A DNA stretch of 64,000 nucleotides from Bacillus sp. FJAT-47783 (GTDB lineage: Bacteria; Bacillota; Bacilli; Bacillales; Aeribacillaceae). Where the stretch lies: the NCBI RefSeq assembly GCF_022808615.1, contig NZ_JAKZKS010000004.1, positions 62,001 to 126,000 of the forward strand. Reading direction: 5' to 3'. The notes beneath the pieces were generated by a model. The model searched no databases and had not been told where the DNA came from. It saw only the letters and a program-made list of their open reading frames with translations. The position numbers were made by a program, and so were the translations under genes. Shown piece after piece: positions 15,928 to 25,202 of this stretch (positions within the stretch are counted from its first letter, which is position 1; every line of letters starts with the position of its first letter).

Positions 15928-15961
15928 GTTAAAAAAGGATGTACGAATACATCCTTTTAAC
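15928..15961. terminator. Terminator downstream of brxA
   Basis: GTTAAAAAAGGATGT / ACATCCTTTTAAC. On the minus strand the hairpin is followed by a T run and overlaps the brxA stop codon. Confidence 0.8.
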
Positions 15962-16391
15962 AATGCTTTTCAAATGCTTGTTGTAATTGGTTTATAATGC
16001 CTTCCATTGTGTTTCCTTCAATTTCGTGACGAGGGATAAAGTGCACGACTTCCTTCCCTTTCAATAAGGCCATGGAAGGTGAAGAAGGTTCGATCCCTTC
16101 GAAGTATTCTCTCATTTTCGCTGTTGCATCACGCTCTTGACCAGCGAAAACCGTAACTAAGTGATCAGGTGTTTTATCACTTATCAACAGAGCTTGTGTC
16201 ACGGACGGACGAGCAAGACCGGCTGCACAGCCACATACAGAATTGACGACAACAAGCGTCGTTCCTTCTACATGTTCCATAAAGCTTTCAACATCTTCAG
16301 GTGTTAACAATTCCTTAAATCCAGCATTCGTTAATTCCGTTCTCATCGGTTGAACGAGCTGACGCATATATTCTTCATATGCCATAGACAT
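15957..16391 (-). CDS. brxA: Bacilliredoxin BrxA (YphP)
   Basis: Removes bacillithiol from mixed disulfides on proteins. The active site is VNSVCGCAAG, a Cys53-Gly-Cys55 motif, the BrxA/BrxB hallmark (DUF1094). MSMAYEEYMRQ start and the KGKEVVHFIPRHEIEG block are almost as in B. subtilis YphP. 144 residues. GGAGTGA precedes ATG 16391. Single gene with its own terminator. Implies that the organism makes bacillithiol. Confidence 0.95.
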   Translation of the reverse strand: MSMAYEEYMRQLVQPMRTELTNAGFKELLTPEDVESFMEHVEGTTLVVVNSVCGCAAGLARPSVTQALLISDKTPDHLVTVFAGQERDATAKMREYFEGIEPSSPSMALLKGKEVVHFIPRHEIEGNTMEGIINQLQQAFEKHC

Positions 16392-16531
16392 GTAAAATCA
16401 CTCCTATAACTCGGGTTACTAGTAAAAGAATACACGAATTTACTATTTGTTGCAATGAATCAATTTGCTTCTGAACTTCTGTTATCTGCTTGCAAACAGA
16501 ACCATCATTCTTTCAAACATGACTGTTAGGA

Positions 16532-17014
16532 TCACTTTGTTAAAAATTGTTCAATTACATTTTTCATGTCACGAGGGTTTGTTTGTGGTGAAAATCGCTT
16601 TATTTCTTTTCCATCTCGATCGACAAGAAATTTTGTAAAGTTCCATTTTATCGCTTTTGTTCTGAAAGCACCTGGCGCACGTTCCGTTAAAAAACGGAAT
16701 AGTGGATGCGCATGCTCCCCATTTACATCACATTTAGCAAACACGTCAAACGTGACCCCGTAATTTAATTGACAAAAGCTTTCGATTTCATCATTCGAAC
16801 CAGGCTCTTGATTTAAAAATTGATTACAAGGAAAAGCTAATATGTCAAATCCTTGCTTATTATATTGTTCATACAATGCTTGCAAATCTTTATATTGTGG
16901 AGTAAATCCGCATTTACTAGCCGTATTGACGATTAAGAGCACATTCCCTTTGTATTGACGTAAGCTTATTTCCTGTCCATTTGCCTTTCTTACGGAAATA
17001 TCAAATAAATCCAT
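16532..17014 (-). CDS. bsaA: Glutathione peroxidase-family thiol peroxidase BsaA
   Basis: 160 residues with NTASKCGFTPQYKDLQ (peroxidatic Cys35), FPCNQFLNQEPG and KWNFTKFLVDRDG, the three conserved blocks carrying the catalytic Cys, Gln and Trp-Asn. In bacteria these enzymes usually use thioredoxin rather than glutathione. Monocistronic; start ATG 17014 behind GGAGG. Confidence 0.93.
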   Translation of the reverse strand: MDLFDISVRKANGQEISLRQYKGNVLLIVNTASKCGFTPQYKDLQALYEQYNKQGFDILAFPCNQFLNQEPGSNDEIESFCQLNYGVTFDVFAKCDVNGEHAHPLFRFLTERAPGAFRTKAIKWNFTKFLVDRDGKEIKRFSPQTNPRDMKNVIEQFLTK

Positions 17015-17069
17015 AACATTCCTCCAATATTCTATTCATCCCGACCATAACACGACCATTCGTTCGACT

Positions 17070-17200
17070 CCATAAAGTGAAGCTTCATTCAGTGGGTTTT
17101 TTTCATTCCCCACTGAATGTTAGTCCTTACGGGATGACTTAAAGGCCTTTCTGACCCACAGAACATGGCGCTCTTTCTGCCCATTAAGAGTGCTTTAAAA
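17070..17200. repeat. Family A intergenic repeat, inverted copy
   Basis: About 130 bp carrying CTTCATTCAGTGGG, CACTGAATGTTAGTCCTTAC, GGGATGACTTAAAGGCC, TGACCCACAG and CTGCCCATTAAGAGTG, the reverse complement of 13318-13445. The first two blocks form a hairpin. Confidence 0.7.
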
Positions 17201-17215
17201 TATCCATTCATGAGT

Positions 17216-17238
17216 AAAGGCTGGAAAAATCCAGCCTT
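17216..17238 (-). terminator. Hairpin downstream of the 17242 gene
   Basis: AAGGCTGGA / TCCAGCCTT around a 5-base loop, 3 bases after the stop codon of the minus-strand gene. T run is poor, so efficiency is uncertain. Confidence 0.5.
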
Positions 17239-17241
17239 CAC

Positions 17242-17748
17242 TTATGATGATTCCATTACGTTTAACGATTGTTTCGTTAACGAATAAAGGTTTGATAATT
17301 TTTCAATGTCGTCTTCTGTCAAGCCGTTATAAAGAGAAATCGTATACTTGGTTAAATAATGACGTTTCTCATGTAAAGGATGGAACGAAACTTTTACATC
17401 TACATCTGCTTCTAATTTCCAAATCGCTTGTAACTTGTCTACAGTTGTTTTGATGTGAAATAAATGAGAAGTTTCCGTCTCAAGTTCGACTGTAACTTGA
17501 CATACTGGCTCGTCACTCATTTCTAAAATTTCACGACATAACTCTTTACTCGTCATGAATAACGTCATCGTTGCTTGACTATTTGTCGCCTTCTTCTTTT
17601 TAAACGTAAGCTTAAACATACGATTCATAACGGCTAAATTCACGAAATCTTCGCGATTTACGACTTCCATTTCACCGTATAGGTCCTCGTCGTAAATCGT
17701 TCCCTCTAGCACGGTTTTTAAATTGTCAAATGCTGTTGGATCAAACAT
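17242..17748 (-). CDS. Hypothetical protein co-transcribed with fhs
   Basis: 168 residues, soluble, mixed alpha/beta, no recognised domain. Notable segments are MFKLTFKKKKATNSQATMTL and FHPLHEKRHYLTKYTISLYN. Starts 9 bases after fhs, behind AAGGTGAG, so it is the second gene of an fhs operon. No function proposed. Confidence 0.7.
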   Translation of the reverse strand: MFDPTAFDNLKTVLEGTIYDEDLYGEMEVVNREDFVNLAVMNRMFKLTFKKKKATNSQATMTLFMTSKELCREILEMSDEPVCQVTVELETETSHLFHIKTTVDKLQAIWKLEADVDVKVSFHPLHEKRHYLTKYTISLYNGLTEDDIEKLSNLYSLTKQSLNVMESS

Positions 17749-17757
17749 CGGCTCACC

Positions 17758-19446
17758 TTAAAATAACCCATGTACTTGTCCGTGTTCATCCACATCCATA
17801 TTTAATGCAGCAGGCTGTTTCGGTAATCCTGGCATCGTTAATATATTTCCTGTTAATGCGACGATGAAACCGGCGCCAACAGACGGCTTAAATTCTCGAA
17901 TAGTTATTGTAAAGTCTTCAGGACGGCCAAGCTGTTTCGGATCATCTGTTAAAGAATATTGCGTTTTCGCCATGCAAACGAGGAGCTGATCCCAACCGTA
18001 TTTTTTAAATTGTACTAACTGAGCCTTCGCTTTAGAGGTAAACTCGACATCCTTCGCACCGTATACAAACTTAGCAATTTTTAAAATTTTGTCTTCAATC
18101 GAATCATTTATTTCGTAAAGGGGCGCAAACTGGTTGTTTTCTTTTTCCATTTGTTCTAACACTTTTTTCGCCAGTTCAAGGCCACCCTCTCCACCTTTTT
18201 CCCAAACTTCCGTCATCGCAACAGGATGGTGATGCTCATCGCACCACTTTTGAATGGCTTGTAATTCCGCATCCGTATCGGTAATAAATTTATTTAAGGC
18301 AACGACATAAGGTAAACCGAATGCTTTAATTGTTTCAATATGTTTCGCAAGGTTTTGTAAACCTTTTTTCGCAGCATCAGTATTTTCCTCTTTAAGATGA
18401 TCTTTTTCTACTCCGCCATGCATTTTTAACGCTCGCACAGTTGCGACAATGACAACCGCTTCAGGTTTAATTTCAGCCGTACGCGCTTTAATATTTAAAA
18501 ATTTCTCAGCACCTAAATCAGCGCCAAAACCGGATTCTGTCACAACATAATCGCCTAACTTCGCCGCCATTTTCGTTGCGATAACACTGTTACACCCATG
18601 AGCAATATTTGCAAATGGACCACCGTGAATAATCGCTGGCGTATGTTCAATCGTCTGGACTAAATTCGGTTTTACGGCATCTTTTAAAAGTAAAGTAAGT
18701 GCACCTTCCACTCCTAAATCTTCGACCGTAACTGGCTCCCCATTAACATTATAAGCAACGACAATTTTGGCAAGACGTTTCTTTAAATCTTCGAAGCTTG
18801 TCGCTAAGCAAAGGACAGCCATTATTTCTGAAGCTACAGTAATGTCAAAGCCGTCCTCTCTTGGCACTCCATTTGCCGGTCCACCAAGACCGACGACAAT
18901 GTTTCTGAGCGCACGGTCATTCATATCGAGTACGCGCTTCCAAACGATGCGACGCTGATCGATATTTAACGTATTTCCTTGATGAATATGGTTATCGATA
19001 AAGGCGCTTAAAGCATTATTCGCGGTCGTAATGGCATGAATGTCTCCTGTAAAGTGTAAATTTATATCTTCCATCGGTAACACTTGTGAATATCCTCCAC
19101 CAGCTGCACCCCCTTTAATCCCCATCGTTGGTCCTAAAGAGGGCTCTCTTAACGCAATAACAACCTTTTTATTTAATTTATGTAAAGCTTGACCTAAACC
19201 AACTGTTACCGTTGATTTTCCTTCTCCTGCAGGTGTTGGGTTAATGGATGTCACTAAAATGACTTTTCCATCTTTTTTCGTTTCAAGACGATCAAATAGT
19301 TGATGAGAAAGTTTTGCTTTATATTTTCCGTATAGTTCAAGCTCTTCTTCCTTTACACCTAATTGTGTAGCAATTTCAGAAATTGGCTTTAACGTTGCTT
19401 CTCGGGCAATTTCAATATCTGATTTTACTTTCGTTTTCATTTTCAT
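17758..19446 (-). CDS. fhs: Formate-tetrahydrofolate ligase
   Basis: ATP-dependent formation of 10-formyl-tetrahydrofolate from formate. The P-loop [16 protein letters not shown], the [21 protein letters not shown] block and the monovalent-cation/folate region near the C-terminus ([15 protein letters not shown]) are all intact. 562 residues from ATG 19446, which has AAAGAGGG 8 bases upstream; the frame upstream lacks a ribosome site. B. subtilis 168 lacks fhs, whereas other Bacillus have it, so this is an addition relative to that synteny. Confidence 0.96.
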   Translation of the reverse strand: MKMKTKVKSDIEIAREATLKPISEIATQLGVKEEELELYGKYKAKLSHQLFDRLETKKDGKVILVTSINPTPAGEGKSTVTVGLGQALHKLNKKVVIALREPSLGPTMGIKGGAAGGGYSQVLPMEDINLHFTGDIHAITTANNALSAFIDNHIHQGNTLNIDQRRIVWKRVLDMNDRALRNIVVGLGGPANGVPREDGFDITVASEIMAVLCLATSFEDLKKRLAKIVVAYNVNGEPVTVEDLGVEGALTLLLKDAVKPNLVQTIEHTPAIIHGGPFANIAHGCNSVIATKMAAKLGDYVVTESGFGADLGAEKFLNIKARTAEIKPEAVVIVATVRALKMHGGVEKDHLKEENTDAAKKGLQNLAKHIETIKAFGLPYVVALNKFITDTDAELQAIQKWCDEHHHPVAMTEVWEKGGEGGLELAKKVLEQMEKENNQFAPLYEINDSIEDKILKIAKFVYGAKDVEFTSKAKAQLVQFKKYGWDQLLVCMAKTQYSLTDDPKQLGRPEDFTITIREFKPSVGAGFIVALTGNILTMPGLPKQPAALNMDVDEHGQVHGLF

Positions 19447-19609
19447 CGCAAAAACCCTCTTTCTTTTTGGTGTCACTTTGTTACAATCATAATAATCTTA
19501 ACAAATCTTAAATTGAAATATCATCATAAACTTTCTATAATTAAAAATATTTATTGACGAAACGTGCAAAGGATCACATATTTAGATTGAAATCTTAGGA
19601 GGTACGATC

Positions 19610-20518
19610 ATGCCTATTAATATTCCTTCCCATTTACCAGCAAAAGAAGTTTTGCAAAAAGAAAATATTTTTGTCATGGATGAAAACCGAGCGTATAAGC
19701 AAGATATTCGTCCATTAAATATTGTCATCTTAAATCTTATGCCAGAAAAGGAAAAAACCGAAACACAACTTTTACGTTTACTCGGAAACTCACCCCTACA
19801 AGTGAATATAACCTTTTTAAGGCCCAAAACACATACGCCAAAAACGACTCAAAAACAGCATCTTGACGACTTTTATACGACATTTGACTATATTTGTCAT
19901 CGTAAATTCGATGGGATGATTGTAACGGGAGCTCCTGTCGAGACACTACCTTTTAAAGAGGTCAATTATTGGGTCGAATTAACAGAAATTTTTGAATGGT
20001 CAAAAGAAAACGTCACATCTACGTTGCATATTTGCTGGGGTGCTCAAGCAGGCTTATACTATCATTATGGAATCGAGAAATATATTTTACCAGAAAAATG
20101 TTTCGGCATATTCGAGCATAAAATTACAGATTCGTCTGTTAAATTATTACGCGGTTTTGATGAGGTGTATTTAGTTCCGCAATCACGACATACAGATATT
20201 GATACAAACGCTGTCTTAAAAACAACTGAACTTGAAATATTATCAACATCAGATGAAGCAGGTATTTGCTTACTCGCTTCAAAAGACGGGAAATTTATCT
20301 TTTTAACCGGTCACCCAGAATACGATGTAACGGTGTTACGGGATGAATACAAACGAGATTTAGCAAAAGGATTAAATATTCAAATCCCGAAAAACTATTT
20401 CCCAAACGATGACCCTTCTCTTAAGCCTTTACATCGTTGGCGCTCACATGCTAACCTACTATTTGTAAACTGGTTAAACTACTATGTTTACCAAGAAACA
20501 CCTTATATTTGGGAATAG
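19610..20518 (+). CDS. metAA: Homoserine O-acetyltransferase (MetA family)
   Basis: Acylates homoserine for methionine synthesis. The catalytic cysteine is Cys142 in [11 protein letters not shown]; His in LTGHPEYD is the general base. Residue 111 is Glu (GAPVETLPF), the residue that, in Bacillus cereus MetA, selects acetyl-CoA over succinyl-CoA. So the product should be O-acetylhomoserine although the family is often named succinyltransferase. 302 residues; AGGAGG is 7 bases from the ATG. No S-box leader is seen upstream. Confidence 0.94.
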   Translation: MPINIPSHLPAKEVLQKENIFVMDENRAYKQDIRPLNIVILNLMPEKEKTETQLLRLLGNSPLQVNITFLRPKTHTPKTTQKQHLDDFYTTFDYICHRKFDGMIVTGAPVETLPFKEVNYWVELTEIFEWSKENVTSTLHICWGAQAGLYYHYGIEKYILPEKCFGIFEHKITDSSVKLLRGFDEVYLVPQSRHTDIDTNAVLKTTELEILSTSDEAGICLLASKDGKFIFLTGHPEYDVTVLRDEYKRDLAKGLNIQIPKNYFPNDDPSLKPLHRWRSHANLLFVNWLNYYVYQETPYIWE

Positions 20519-20521
20519 AAT

Positions 20522-20735
20522 AAGACTTCATTCAGTGTTTTTTTCACTGAATGGTAGTCCTTACGAAATGGTCTAAAGGCCCTTGTGACCCACGGGAATT
20601 TTCGCACTTCGTCCATGTTCTTTATGTTCGGATCTTTACGGGCAGTTGCCCCCACACTTACCTTCTTTGCTTTACGATAGAACTTTGAGGTGGGGGACTT
20701 ATTGCCCGTTAAGAGTGGGATAAATGTGAAATTTT
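20522..20735. repeat. Family A intergenic repeat, longest copy with insertion
   Basis: About 214 bp. Same orientation as 17070-17200: CTTCATTCAGTG, CACTGAATGGTAGTCCTTAC, CTAAAGGCCCTTGTGACCC, then an extra segment of about 90 bp containing GGGCAGTTGCCCCCAC and GGTGGGGGACTTATTGCCC as inverted repeats, and the end TTAAGAGTGGGATAAA. Fills most of the 412-base gap between metA and ugtP. The remaining part (20736-20930) is AT-rich and holds the likely ugtP promoter, but no clear boxes were assigned. Confidence 0.65.
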
Positions 20736-20930
20736 TGGATTGTTTTGCTATGATAAAGATAGAAAAAAAGATGTTACATTTCTTAAAAATTATTAATAAT
20801 CTATTTACATGATGAAAAAAATGTAATTTCCCCTTTAAAATAGCTTTATAGTATCATAATATTTATATGGTACATTAAAAGTATGTTCAAAGAAAAAATA
20901 GGTTGTCGTGTTGTTGAGGTGATTGTAACA

Positions 20931-22085
20931 TTGAAGAGCAATCCGAAAATTTTAATTCTGACTGCTAAGTATGGAAATGGCCATATTCAAGTAGCCAAAA
21001 CGCTTGAGCAGAGGTGCAAGCAGTTAGGAATGAATGTTGTTCTTTCAGACTTATACCAGGAGTCACATCCTGTCATTACTGAAGTTACGAAATATTTATA
21101 TTTAAAGAGTTTTTCAGTTGGTAAGCAATTTTACCGCCTTTTTTATTACGGTGTCGACAAAATGTACGATAAACGAGTGTTGAATGTGTATTACAAAATG
21201 GGAAATAAACGTCTTCATGAAATCATAACAAATGAAAATCCAGACATTATTATCAACACATTTCCTATGATCGTTGTACCAGAATATCGACGTCGTACAG
21301 GCAAAGTGATTCCTACTTTCAATGTGCTAACGGATTTTTGCCTACATAAAATTTGGGTGCATCCCGACATCGATAAATACTATGTCGCAAGCCATGAAGT
21401 GAAAGAAAAGCTGATTGATTTAGGCACACACCCTATGGATATTATGGTTACAGGAATACCTATTCGAGAGCCGTTTGAAAAAGAAATAGACACTGCTCCT
21501 TTGTTCGATAAATTTGGACTTCATCCAAATAAAAAAACATTATTAATTATGGCAGGAGCACATGGTGTGTTAAAAAACGTAAAAGATTTATGTGAATCCT
21601 TTCTTCACCATGAAGAATTACAAACAGTCGTTGTATGTGGAAAGAATCAGGCATTACATGAGCAGCTTGCTCCTATTGCGAACGAACATCCACATAAATT
21701 AAAAGCATTAGGATATGTAGAAAATATTGATGAGCTTTTTCGAATTTCGTCGTGTATGATTACAAAACCAGGGGGAATTACCTTAAGCGAAGCCGCAGCG
21801 ATAGGTGTCCCGCTCATTTTATATAAGCCTGTACCTGGGCAAGAAAAAGAAAATGCCGAGTACTTTGAGCGAAATGGTGCAGCAAAAATTGTAACGAAAA
21901 TCGATCAAATTGGCGATGTTGTCAATCAACTACTTCAAAATCCTGAATTAATTGCTGAGATGAAACAAAACATTCAAAAGCTTCATCACGGAAATGCTGT
22001 AGATACGATATTAACCGATATACTGCAACAATCTGAGCAAATAAAAGAAAAAGCTCATTACGTATTAAATTCCGCTAATTTTTAA
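20931..22085 (+). CDS. ugtP: Processive diacylglycerol glucosyltransferase UgtP
   Basis: Adds glucose from UDP-glucose to diacylglycerol, giving the glycolipid anchor of lipoteichoic acid; in B. subtilis it also couples cell size to nutrients. GT28-type (MurG-like) features: ILTAKYGNGHIQVAKTL at the N-terminus, INTFPMIVVPEYRRRTGKVI, and the nucleotide-sugar site TKPGGITLSEAAAIGVPLI. I place the start at TTG 20931 (MKSNPKILIL), 8 bases after GAGGTGA, giving 384 residues like B. subtilis (382); the ATG at 20883 lacks a ribosome site. Confidence 0.93.
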   Translation: MKSNPKILILTAKYGNGHIQVAKTLEQRCKQLGMNVVLSDLYQESHPVITEVTKYLYLKSFSVGKQFYRLFYYGVDKMYDKRVLNVYYKMGNKRLHEIITNENPDIIINTFPMIVVPEYRRRTGKVIPTFNVLTDFCLHKIWVHPDIDKYYVASHEVKEKLIDLGTHPMDIMVTGIPIREPFEKEIDTAPLFDKFGLHPNKKTLLIMAGAHGVLKNVKDLCESFLHHEELQTVVVCGKNQALHEQLAPIANEHPHKLKALGYVENIDELFRISSCMITKPGGITLSEAAAIGVPLILYKPVPGQEKENAEYFERNGAAKIVTKIDQIGDVVNQLLQNPELIAEMKQNIQKLHHGNAVDTILTDILQQSEQIKEKAHYVLNSANF

Positions 22086-22116
22086 TCAATAAAGGGATGA
22101 TCTAATGTAGGGAAGT

Positions 22117-22158
22117 GGAATAACCTGCTGTTCGAATGAGGCAGGTTATTCCCTTTTC
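22117..22158. terminator. Bidirectional terminator after ugtP
   Basis: GGAATAACCTGC (22117-22128) pairs with GCAGGTTATTCC (22141-22152), followed by CTTTTCGTTT. Confidence 0.85.
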
Positions 22159-22164
22159 GTTTCG

Positions 22165-22845
22165 TTACATTTTTTGTAGCATAAATACCCACATAAATGA
22201 TAGCGCTTGATTTAATTGCAACGGCAAGTTCTTCATCATTTCTTCCGTGACGCCTCTTTTCATCACTCCTTCATGATCGATGATCTTCCAACCATTTTCT
22301 TCTGATAGTGACATAAATTCCCACGGCATCATCGTATTCATAATCGCTTGTCGACCGTAAAGCCTGTCGTAACTATTTTTCCGCGGGTGCGCTGTTGGCC
22401 CTAAAATGGCGGCACATAAATAGCCCCCTTCTTTTACCACTCTTTTAAGTTCATTTAACGCGTTTAAAGGATGCTCTGTCCATTCGATGCCATTTATGAC
22501 CATCACGGCATCAAATTGTCCGTCTTCAAACGGCATATGAATCATATCCCCCCGGATGAAATGGACATTCGATTCCTTATCGCTCTTTTTGGCTAAATCA
22601 ATCATTTTCTCAGATATATCGGTCGCCGTAACGTTATATCCGTTCTTTGCAAGTTTTAAGGAACCATATCCGTCACCACAAGCAACATCAAGAACGGCAC
22701 TTCCATTTTCAACATATTTTTGAAAAAACGGAACAATCGTTTTTCGACTGCCGCTTTCCCACATTTGTTCACTTGACGCATTCCAATCATCTGCATAATA
22801 ATCCCATTTCGTTGCTGCTTTTTCATGCCAATTCGACTTGTTCAT
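22165..22845 (-). CDS. Class I SAM-dependent methyltransferase (Methyltransf_11/25 type)
   Basis: 226 residues. Motif I VLDVACGDGYGSLKLAKNGY, motif II ATDISEKMIDLAKK, motif IV/post MVINGIEWTEHP. Resembles small-molecule methyltransferases of the UbiE/arsM fold. Start ATG 22845 (MNKSNWHEKAATKWDYYADDWN) has GGGGATG upstream; the open frame continues 5' without support. Convergent with ugtP. Substrate unknown. Confidence 0.82.
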   Translation of the reverse strand: MNKSNWHEKAATKWDYYADDWNASSEQMWESGSRKTIVPFFQKYVENGSAVLDVACGDGYGSLKLAKNGYNVTATDISEKMIDLAKKSDKESNVHFIRGDMIHMPFEDGQFDAVMVINGIEWTEHPLNALNELKRVVKEGGYLCAAILGPTAHPRKNSYDRLYGRQAIMNTMMPWEFMSLSEENGWKIIDHEGVMKRGVTEEMMKNLPLQLNQALSFMWVFMLQKM

Positions 22846-22947
22846 TTTTACATCCCCTTTACATTTCATTCTAACTATTATCATGAAGCAACTGTTTTTG
22901 TATGTAAATATCCCATTTGAAACAAAATAACGATTGGAGGTGAGAAT

Positions 22948-23079
22948 GTGACGAAAAAATATAATAAAGGAAGTGTAAATCAAAATCGCCCGGACCAGCC
23001 AATGGAGGACTTCGATACATCTGGTGATAATAGTAAAGGAAATAAACGAAATAAAGATGAGAGAAGCAAAACAAATTAG
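22948..23079 (+). CDS. 43-residue hydrophilic small protein
   Basis: GTG start 4 bases after GGAGGTGAG. Reads MTKKYNKGSVNQNRPDQPME and ends KGNKRNKDERSKTN; no Cys or hydrophobic segment. Composition (Asn, Lys, Asp, Gln) resembles minor acid-soluble spore proteins. Too short for most gene callers. Divergent from the methyltransferase and upstream of cspD. Confidence 0.6.
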   Translation: MTKKYNKGSVNQNRPDQPMEDFDTSGDNSKGNKRNKDERSKTN

Positions 23080-23109
23080 TTAAAAATTTCAATCAAGTTT
23101 GACATTAAC

Positions 23110-23225
23110 TTGACTTTCCATCTTTTTATAGTGTATATTTAAAGCATCATTTAGCACTTTATCCTTGTTAAATGGTGAAAATTTTTTGAGCACGGATCGT
23201 GCATGTATTAGGAGGAAAATGTAAT
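23110..23225 (+). promoter_or_regulatory. cspD promoter and leader
   Basis: TTGACT (23110-23115) and TATATT (23134-23139) with an 18-base spacer. The mRNA leader is then about 80 bases and includes a short hairpin GCACGGATCGTGC before GGAGG, in line with the structured leaders of cold-shock genes. Confidence 0.5.
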
Positions 23226-23429
23226 ATGCAACAAAATGGTAAAGTAAAATGGTTTAACAATGAAAAAGGGTTTGGATTTATTGAAGTAGAAGGCGGAGAC
23301 GATGTATTCGTACACTTCACAGCCATTCAAGGTGACGGTTTCAAATCTTTAGAAGAAGGCCAAGAAGTTTCTTTCGAAATCGTGGAAGGAAATCGTGGAC
23401 CTCAAGCTGCAAACGTTGTAAAACTGTAA
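23226..23429 (+). CDS. cspD: Cold-shock protein (CspD type)
   Basis: 67 residues, one OB-fold domain that binds single-stranded RNA and DNA. RNP1 KGFGFI and RNP2 VFVHF are intact; starts [27 protein letters not shown] lies 10 bases before the ATG. B. subtilis cspD has the same neighbourhood. The upstream in-frame start at 23199 is not supported. Confidence 0.95.
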   Translation: MQQNGKVKWFNNEKGFGFIEVEGGDDVFVHFTAIQGDGFKSLEEGQEVSFEIVEGNRGPQAANVVKL

Positions 23430-23457
23430 TTTAACAGGTCATGTGATTTTATATATA

Positions 23458-23489
23458 AAAAAGAGGCTTATGAAAGCCTCTTTTTTTGT
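23458..23489. terminator. Bidirectional terminator after cspD
   Basis: AAAGAGGCTT / AAGCCTCTTT flanked by A and T runs. Overlaps the 3' end of the converging 73-aa gene. Confidence 0.85.
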
Positions 23490-23689
23490 TCGGTTAAGGA
23501 TGCTTTTTGTGAAAGCATTAAATATTCAATAGCCTTTAAATTTTCCATCATATTTTTCTCAACGCGATACACTTCTTTATGATTAAATACGCCGTGATTT
23601 TTTGCCATAAAGGCGAGCTGTTTTAAATCTTTCTGCATTTCTTGAAACGTTTGTTGAATCGCCACATCAAACACAACTTGTTCTTTCAT
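23468..23689 (-). CDS. Hypothetical small helical protein
   Basis: 73 residues from ATG 23689 with AAGGGGAG upstream; the frame runs on to 23719 without a ribosome site. Helical and charged, with QTFQEMQKDLKQLAFMAKNH and NMMENLKAIEYLML. It occupies the place of degR next to cspD in B. subtilis, but I see no likeness to DegR. Convergent with cspD. Confidence 0.6.
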   Translation of the reverse strand: MKEQVVFDVAIQQTFQEMQKDLKQLAFMAKNHGVFNHKEVYRVEKNMMENLKAIEYLMLSQKASLTEQKKRLS

Positions 23690-23894
23690 ATCATTTCTCC
23701 CTTCCCCATCGTTCATCATTCTACTAAATAAGATTCAACCTTTTCCTATCTTTTCCTGCATGTAGTTTTAAATTATTCATTCATGTCTTGGAGTCTTTAT
23801 TGAACGATTCGTAATGTTTAATGAACAAAGCGAATATTTTCTATTTGCATAGTTTTGACGAACTTTCTCATGCTAAGAAAAGGAGGTGTTAAAG

Positions 23895-24173
23895 ATGGAC
23901 AAGCGCGATGACTCTGGATTAATTAGCGGTTTTAATGAACGAAAACAACTCGAACTAGCCGTTCAAGCTGCCGAAAAAATGGTCGGATCTGCAACGATGA
24001 GCATGGATCCGGAAGCGATTCAAACGGCTGAACGTTCCATTTCTGATGCACGAAAAATGTTTCAACAATGTAACAATGAATACGATCAATCCTTTTTATC
24101 GGAGCAAAACGAGAAGCTTAAGCACTGTGAACATCAATTACAAAAGGCAAAAGAGCCAGATACAATCGTATAA
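23895..24173 (+). CDS. ypzA: DUF2564 family protein (YpzA-like)
   Basis: 92 residues, helical, with LELAVQAAEKMVGSATMSMD and ERSISDARKMFQQC. A very strong AAAGGAGGTG (23879-23888) lies 6 bases before ATG 23895; the GTG at 23886 is inside it. Position after cspD matches ypzA of B. subtilis. Function unknown, likely cytosolic. Confidence 0.72.
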   Translation: MDKRDDSGLISGFNERKQLELAVQAAEKMVGSATMSMDPEAIQTAERSISDARKMFQQCNNEYDQSFLSEQNEKLKHCEHQLQKAKEPDTIV

Positions 24174-24236
24174 TTGACATTACGGATGCGTGCTGGACAT
24201 ACAGTTCTCATCCTGTTTATTTTCGATTTAATAGTA

Positions 24237-24270
24237 AAATCCACTGAACAATTTACTCAGTGGATTTTTC
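24237..24270. terminator. Bidirectional terminator
   Basis: AAAATCCACTGA / TCAGTGGATTTT between the convergent DUF2564 gene and ypeQ. Confidence 0.85.
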
Positions 24271-24448
24271 ACGTTAGTTTATCGCCTATTTTTTTTATCT
24301 TTTGCCCAACTGTACATTGTTGAATGCAGAATGAATGGGCACGTGCCTTTCCATATTCTTTGCGAAAATGCTTCTTTAAAAAGCAATCGACACAATACGT
24401 ATCCATTAACTCCGTTAATTGTTCCAACACTTGTTTTTTATCCTTCAT
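24269..24448 (-). CDS. ypeQ: Zinc-finger-like small protein YpeQ
   Basis: 59 residues with a four-Cys pattern: YCVDCF and, further on, FCIQQC, plus His residues, a likely zinc-binding site. Start ATG 24448 follows the end of ypeP by 19 bases; frame is open to 24505 but that would overlap ypeP. Size and order equal B. subtilis ypeQ. Function unknown. Confidence 0.78.
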   Translation of the reverse strand: MKDKKQVLEQLTELMDTYCVDCFLKKHFRKEYGKARAHSFCIQQCTVGQKIKKIGDKLT

Positions 24449-24467
24449 TTTGAAACCCCAATTCTCG

Positions 24468-25124
24468 CTATAGTCTTTTCGTACTATCGATGGCTGTTCC
24501 TTCAATGGCTTGTTTTGCTAGCTGATCAGCCTCTTTATTTTGCTTTCGATCAATTGGTTTAAAAATCGGCTTAATTTTTTGTTTTTGCAACAAACGTTCT
24601 ATTTTGTCTAACCAATATTCAAGTTGCGCGTCATAACATGGCCATTCTCCAGCTAATTGGTTTAAGACGACGAGAGAATCTCCAGAGAACGTAACGGACT
24701 GACCTTTTATCCCTATTTCTTCTAAAAGTAAGACGACATGGTATAGGGCAACGTATTCCACTTCATTATTTGACGTTAATCCTCCAATTAATAAGTTTCG
24801 CCTTAGGCGATATTTGTCACGTCCTTGATTGTAATAGATCACCATTCCAACCCCTGATTCCTTCGTCTCTTTTTGATAACTGCCATCAAAGTAACAATGG
24901 AATTGTGAAGGCTCTTCATCGAGTTTTTTGGCTAATTTTTTCAATTGTTTTACGGTCCATTGTTCGTTCTGTTCATCTATTGCGACAATTTCCTTGACAC
25001 GCCCTGTTTTTTCGAAGTCCTCTATCAATAATAAAGCATGATCAACGGATAGCCATTCGGATTGAAGGAAGATCGTAGCCCCTTTTAAAGTGCGATATTC
25101 CCATTTTATATATACTTGCATCAT
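24468..25124 (-). CDS. ypeP: RNase H-like fold protein YpeP
   Basis: 218 residues: an N-terminal part of about 65 residues (VYIKWEYRTLKGATIFLQSE) and an RNase HI domain. Acidic residues sit in the expected places: FDGSYQKE, NNEVEYVAL, FSGDSLVV, NKEADQLAKQA. Whether it cleaves RNA:DNA hybrids is not certain, as some Bacillus YpeP-type proteins were reported inactive. GGAG precedes tandem ATGs (25124 or 25121). Forms an operon with ypeQ, and diverges from ypdP. Confidence 0.85.
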   Translation of the reverse strand: MMQVYIKWEYRTLKGATIFLQSEWLSVDHALLLIEDFEKTGRVKEIVAIDEQNEQWTVKQLKKLAKKLDEEPSQFHCYFDGSYQKETKESGVGMVIYYNQGRDKYRLRRNLLIGGLTSNNEVEYVALYHVVLLLEEIGIKGQSVTFSGDSLVVLNQLAGEWPCYDAQLEYWLDKIERLLQKQKIKPIFKPIDRKQNKEADQLAKQAIEGTAIDSTKRL

Positions 25125-25153
25125 TTTCAGCTCCTGTTTCTACCTTAGATTAT

Positions 25154-25161
25154 GCTATAAT
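25154..25161 (+). promoter_or_regulatory. Extended -10 promoter of the ypdP operon
   Basis: TGCTATAAT, an extended -10 element, 41 bases before the ypdP start. No good -35 match. No preQ1 riboswitch sequence seen in the short leader, although the gene product imports a queuosine precursor. Confidence 0.5.
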
Positions 25162-25202
25162 ACTAGTCGTTCACCTTATGATTTAACAAAGGAGTCTTTA
25201 AA

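Noticed and set aside
19480-19609. S-box (SAM) riboswitch before metA
   Set aside because: The upstream region is AT-rich with no AGGG.GGA-type conserved core or terminator.
25125-25202. preQ1 riboswitch upstream of the queuosine precursor transporter
   Set aside because: The leader after the -10 box is about 35 bases and lacks the preQ1-I stem and A-rich tail.
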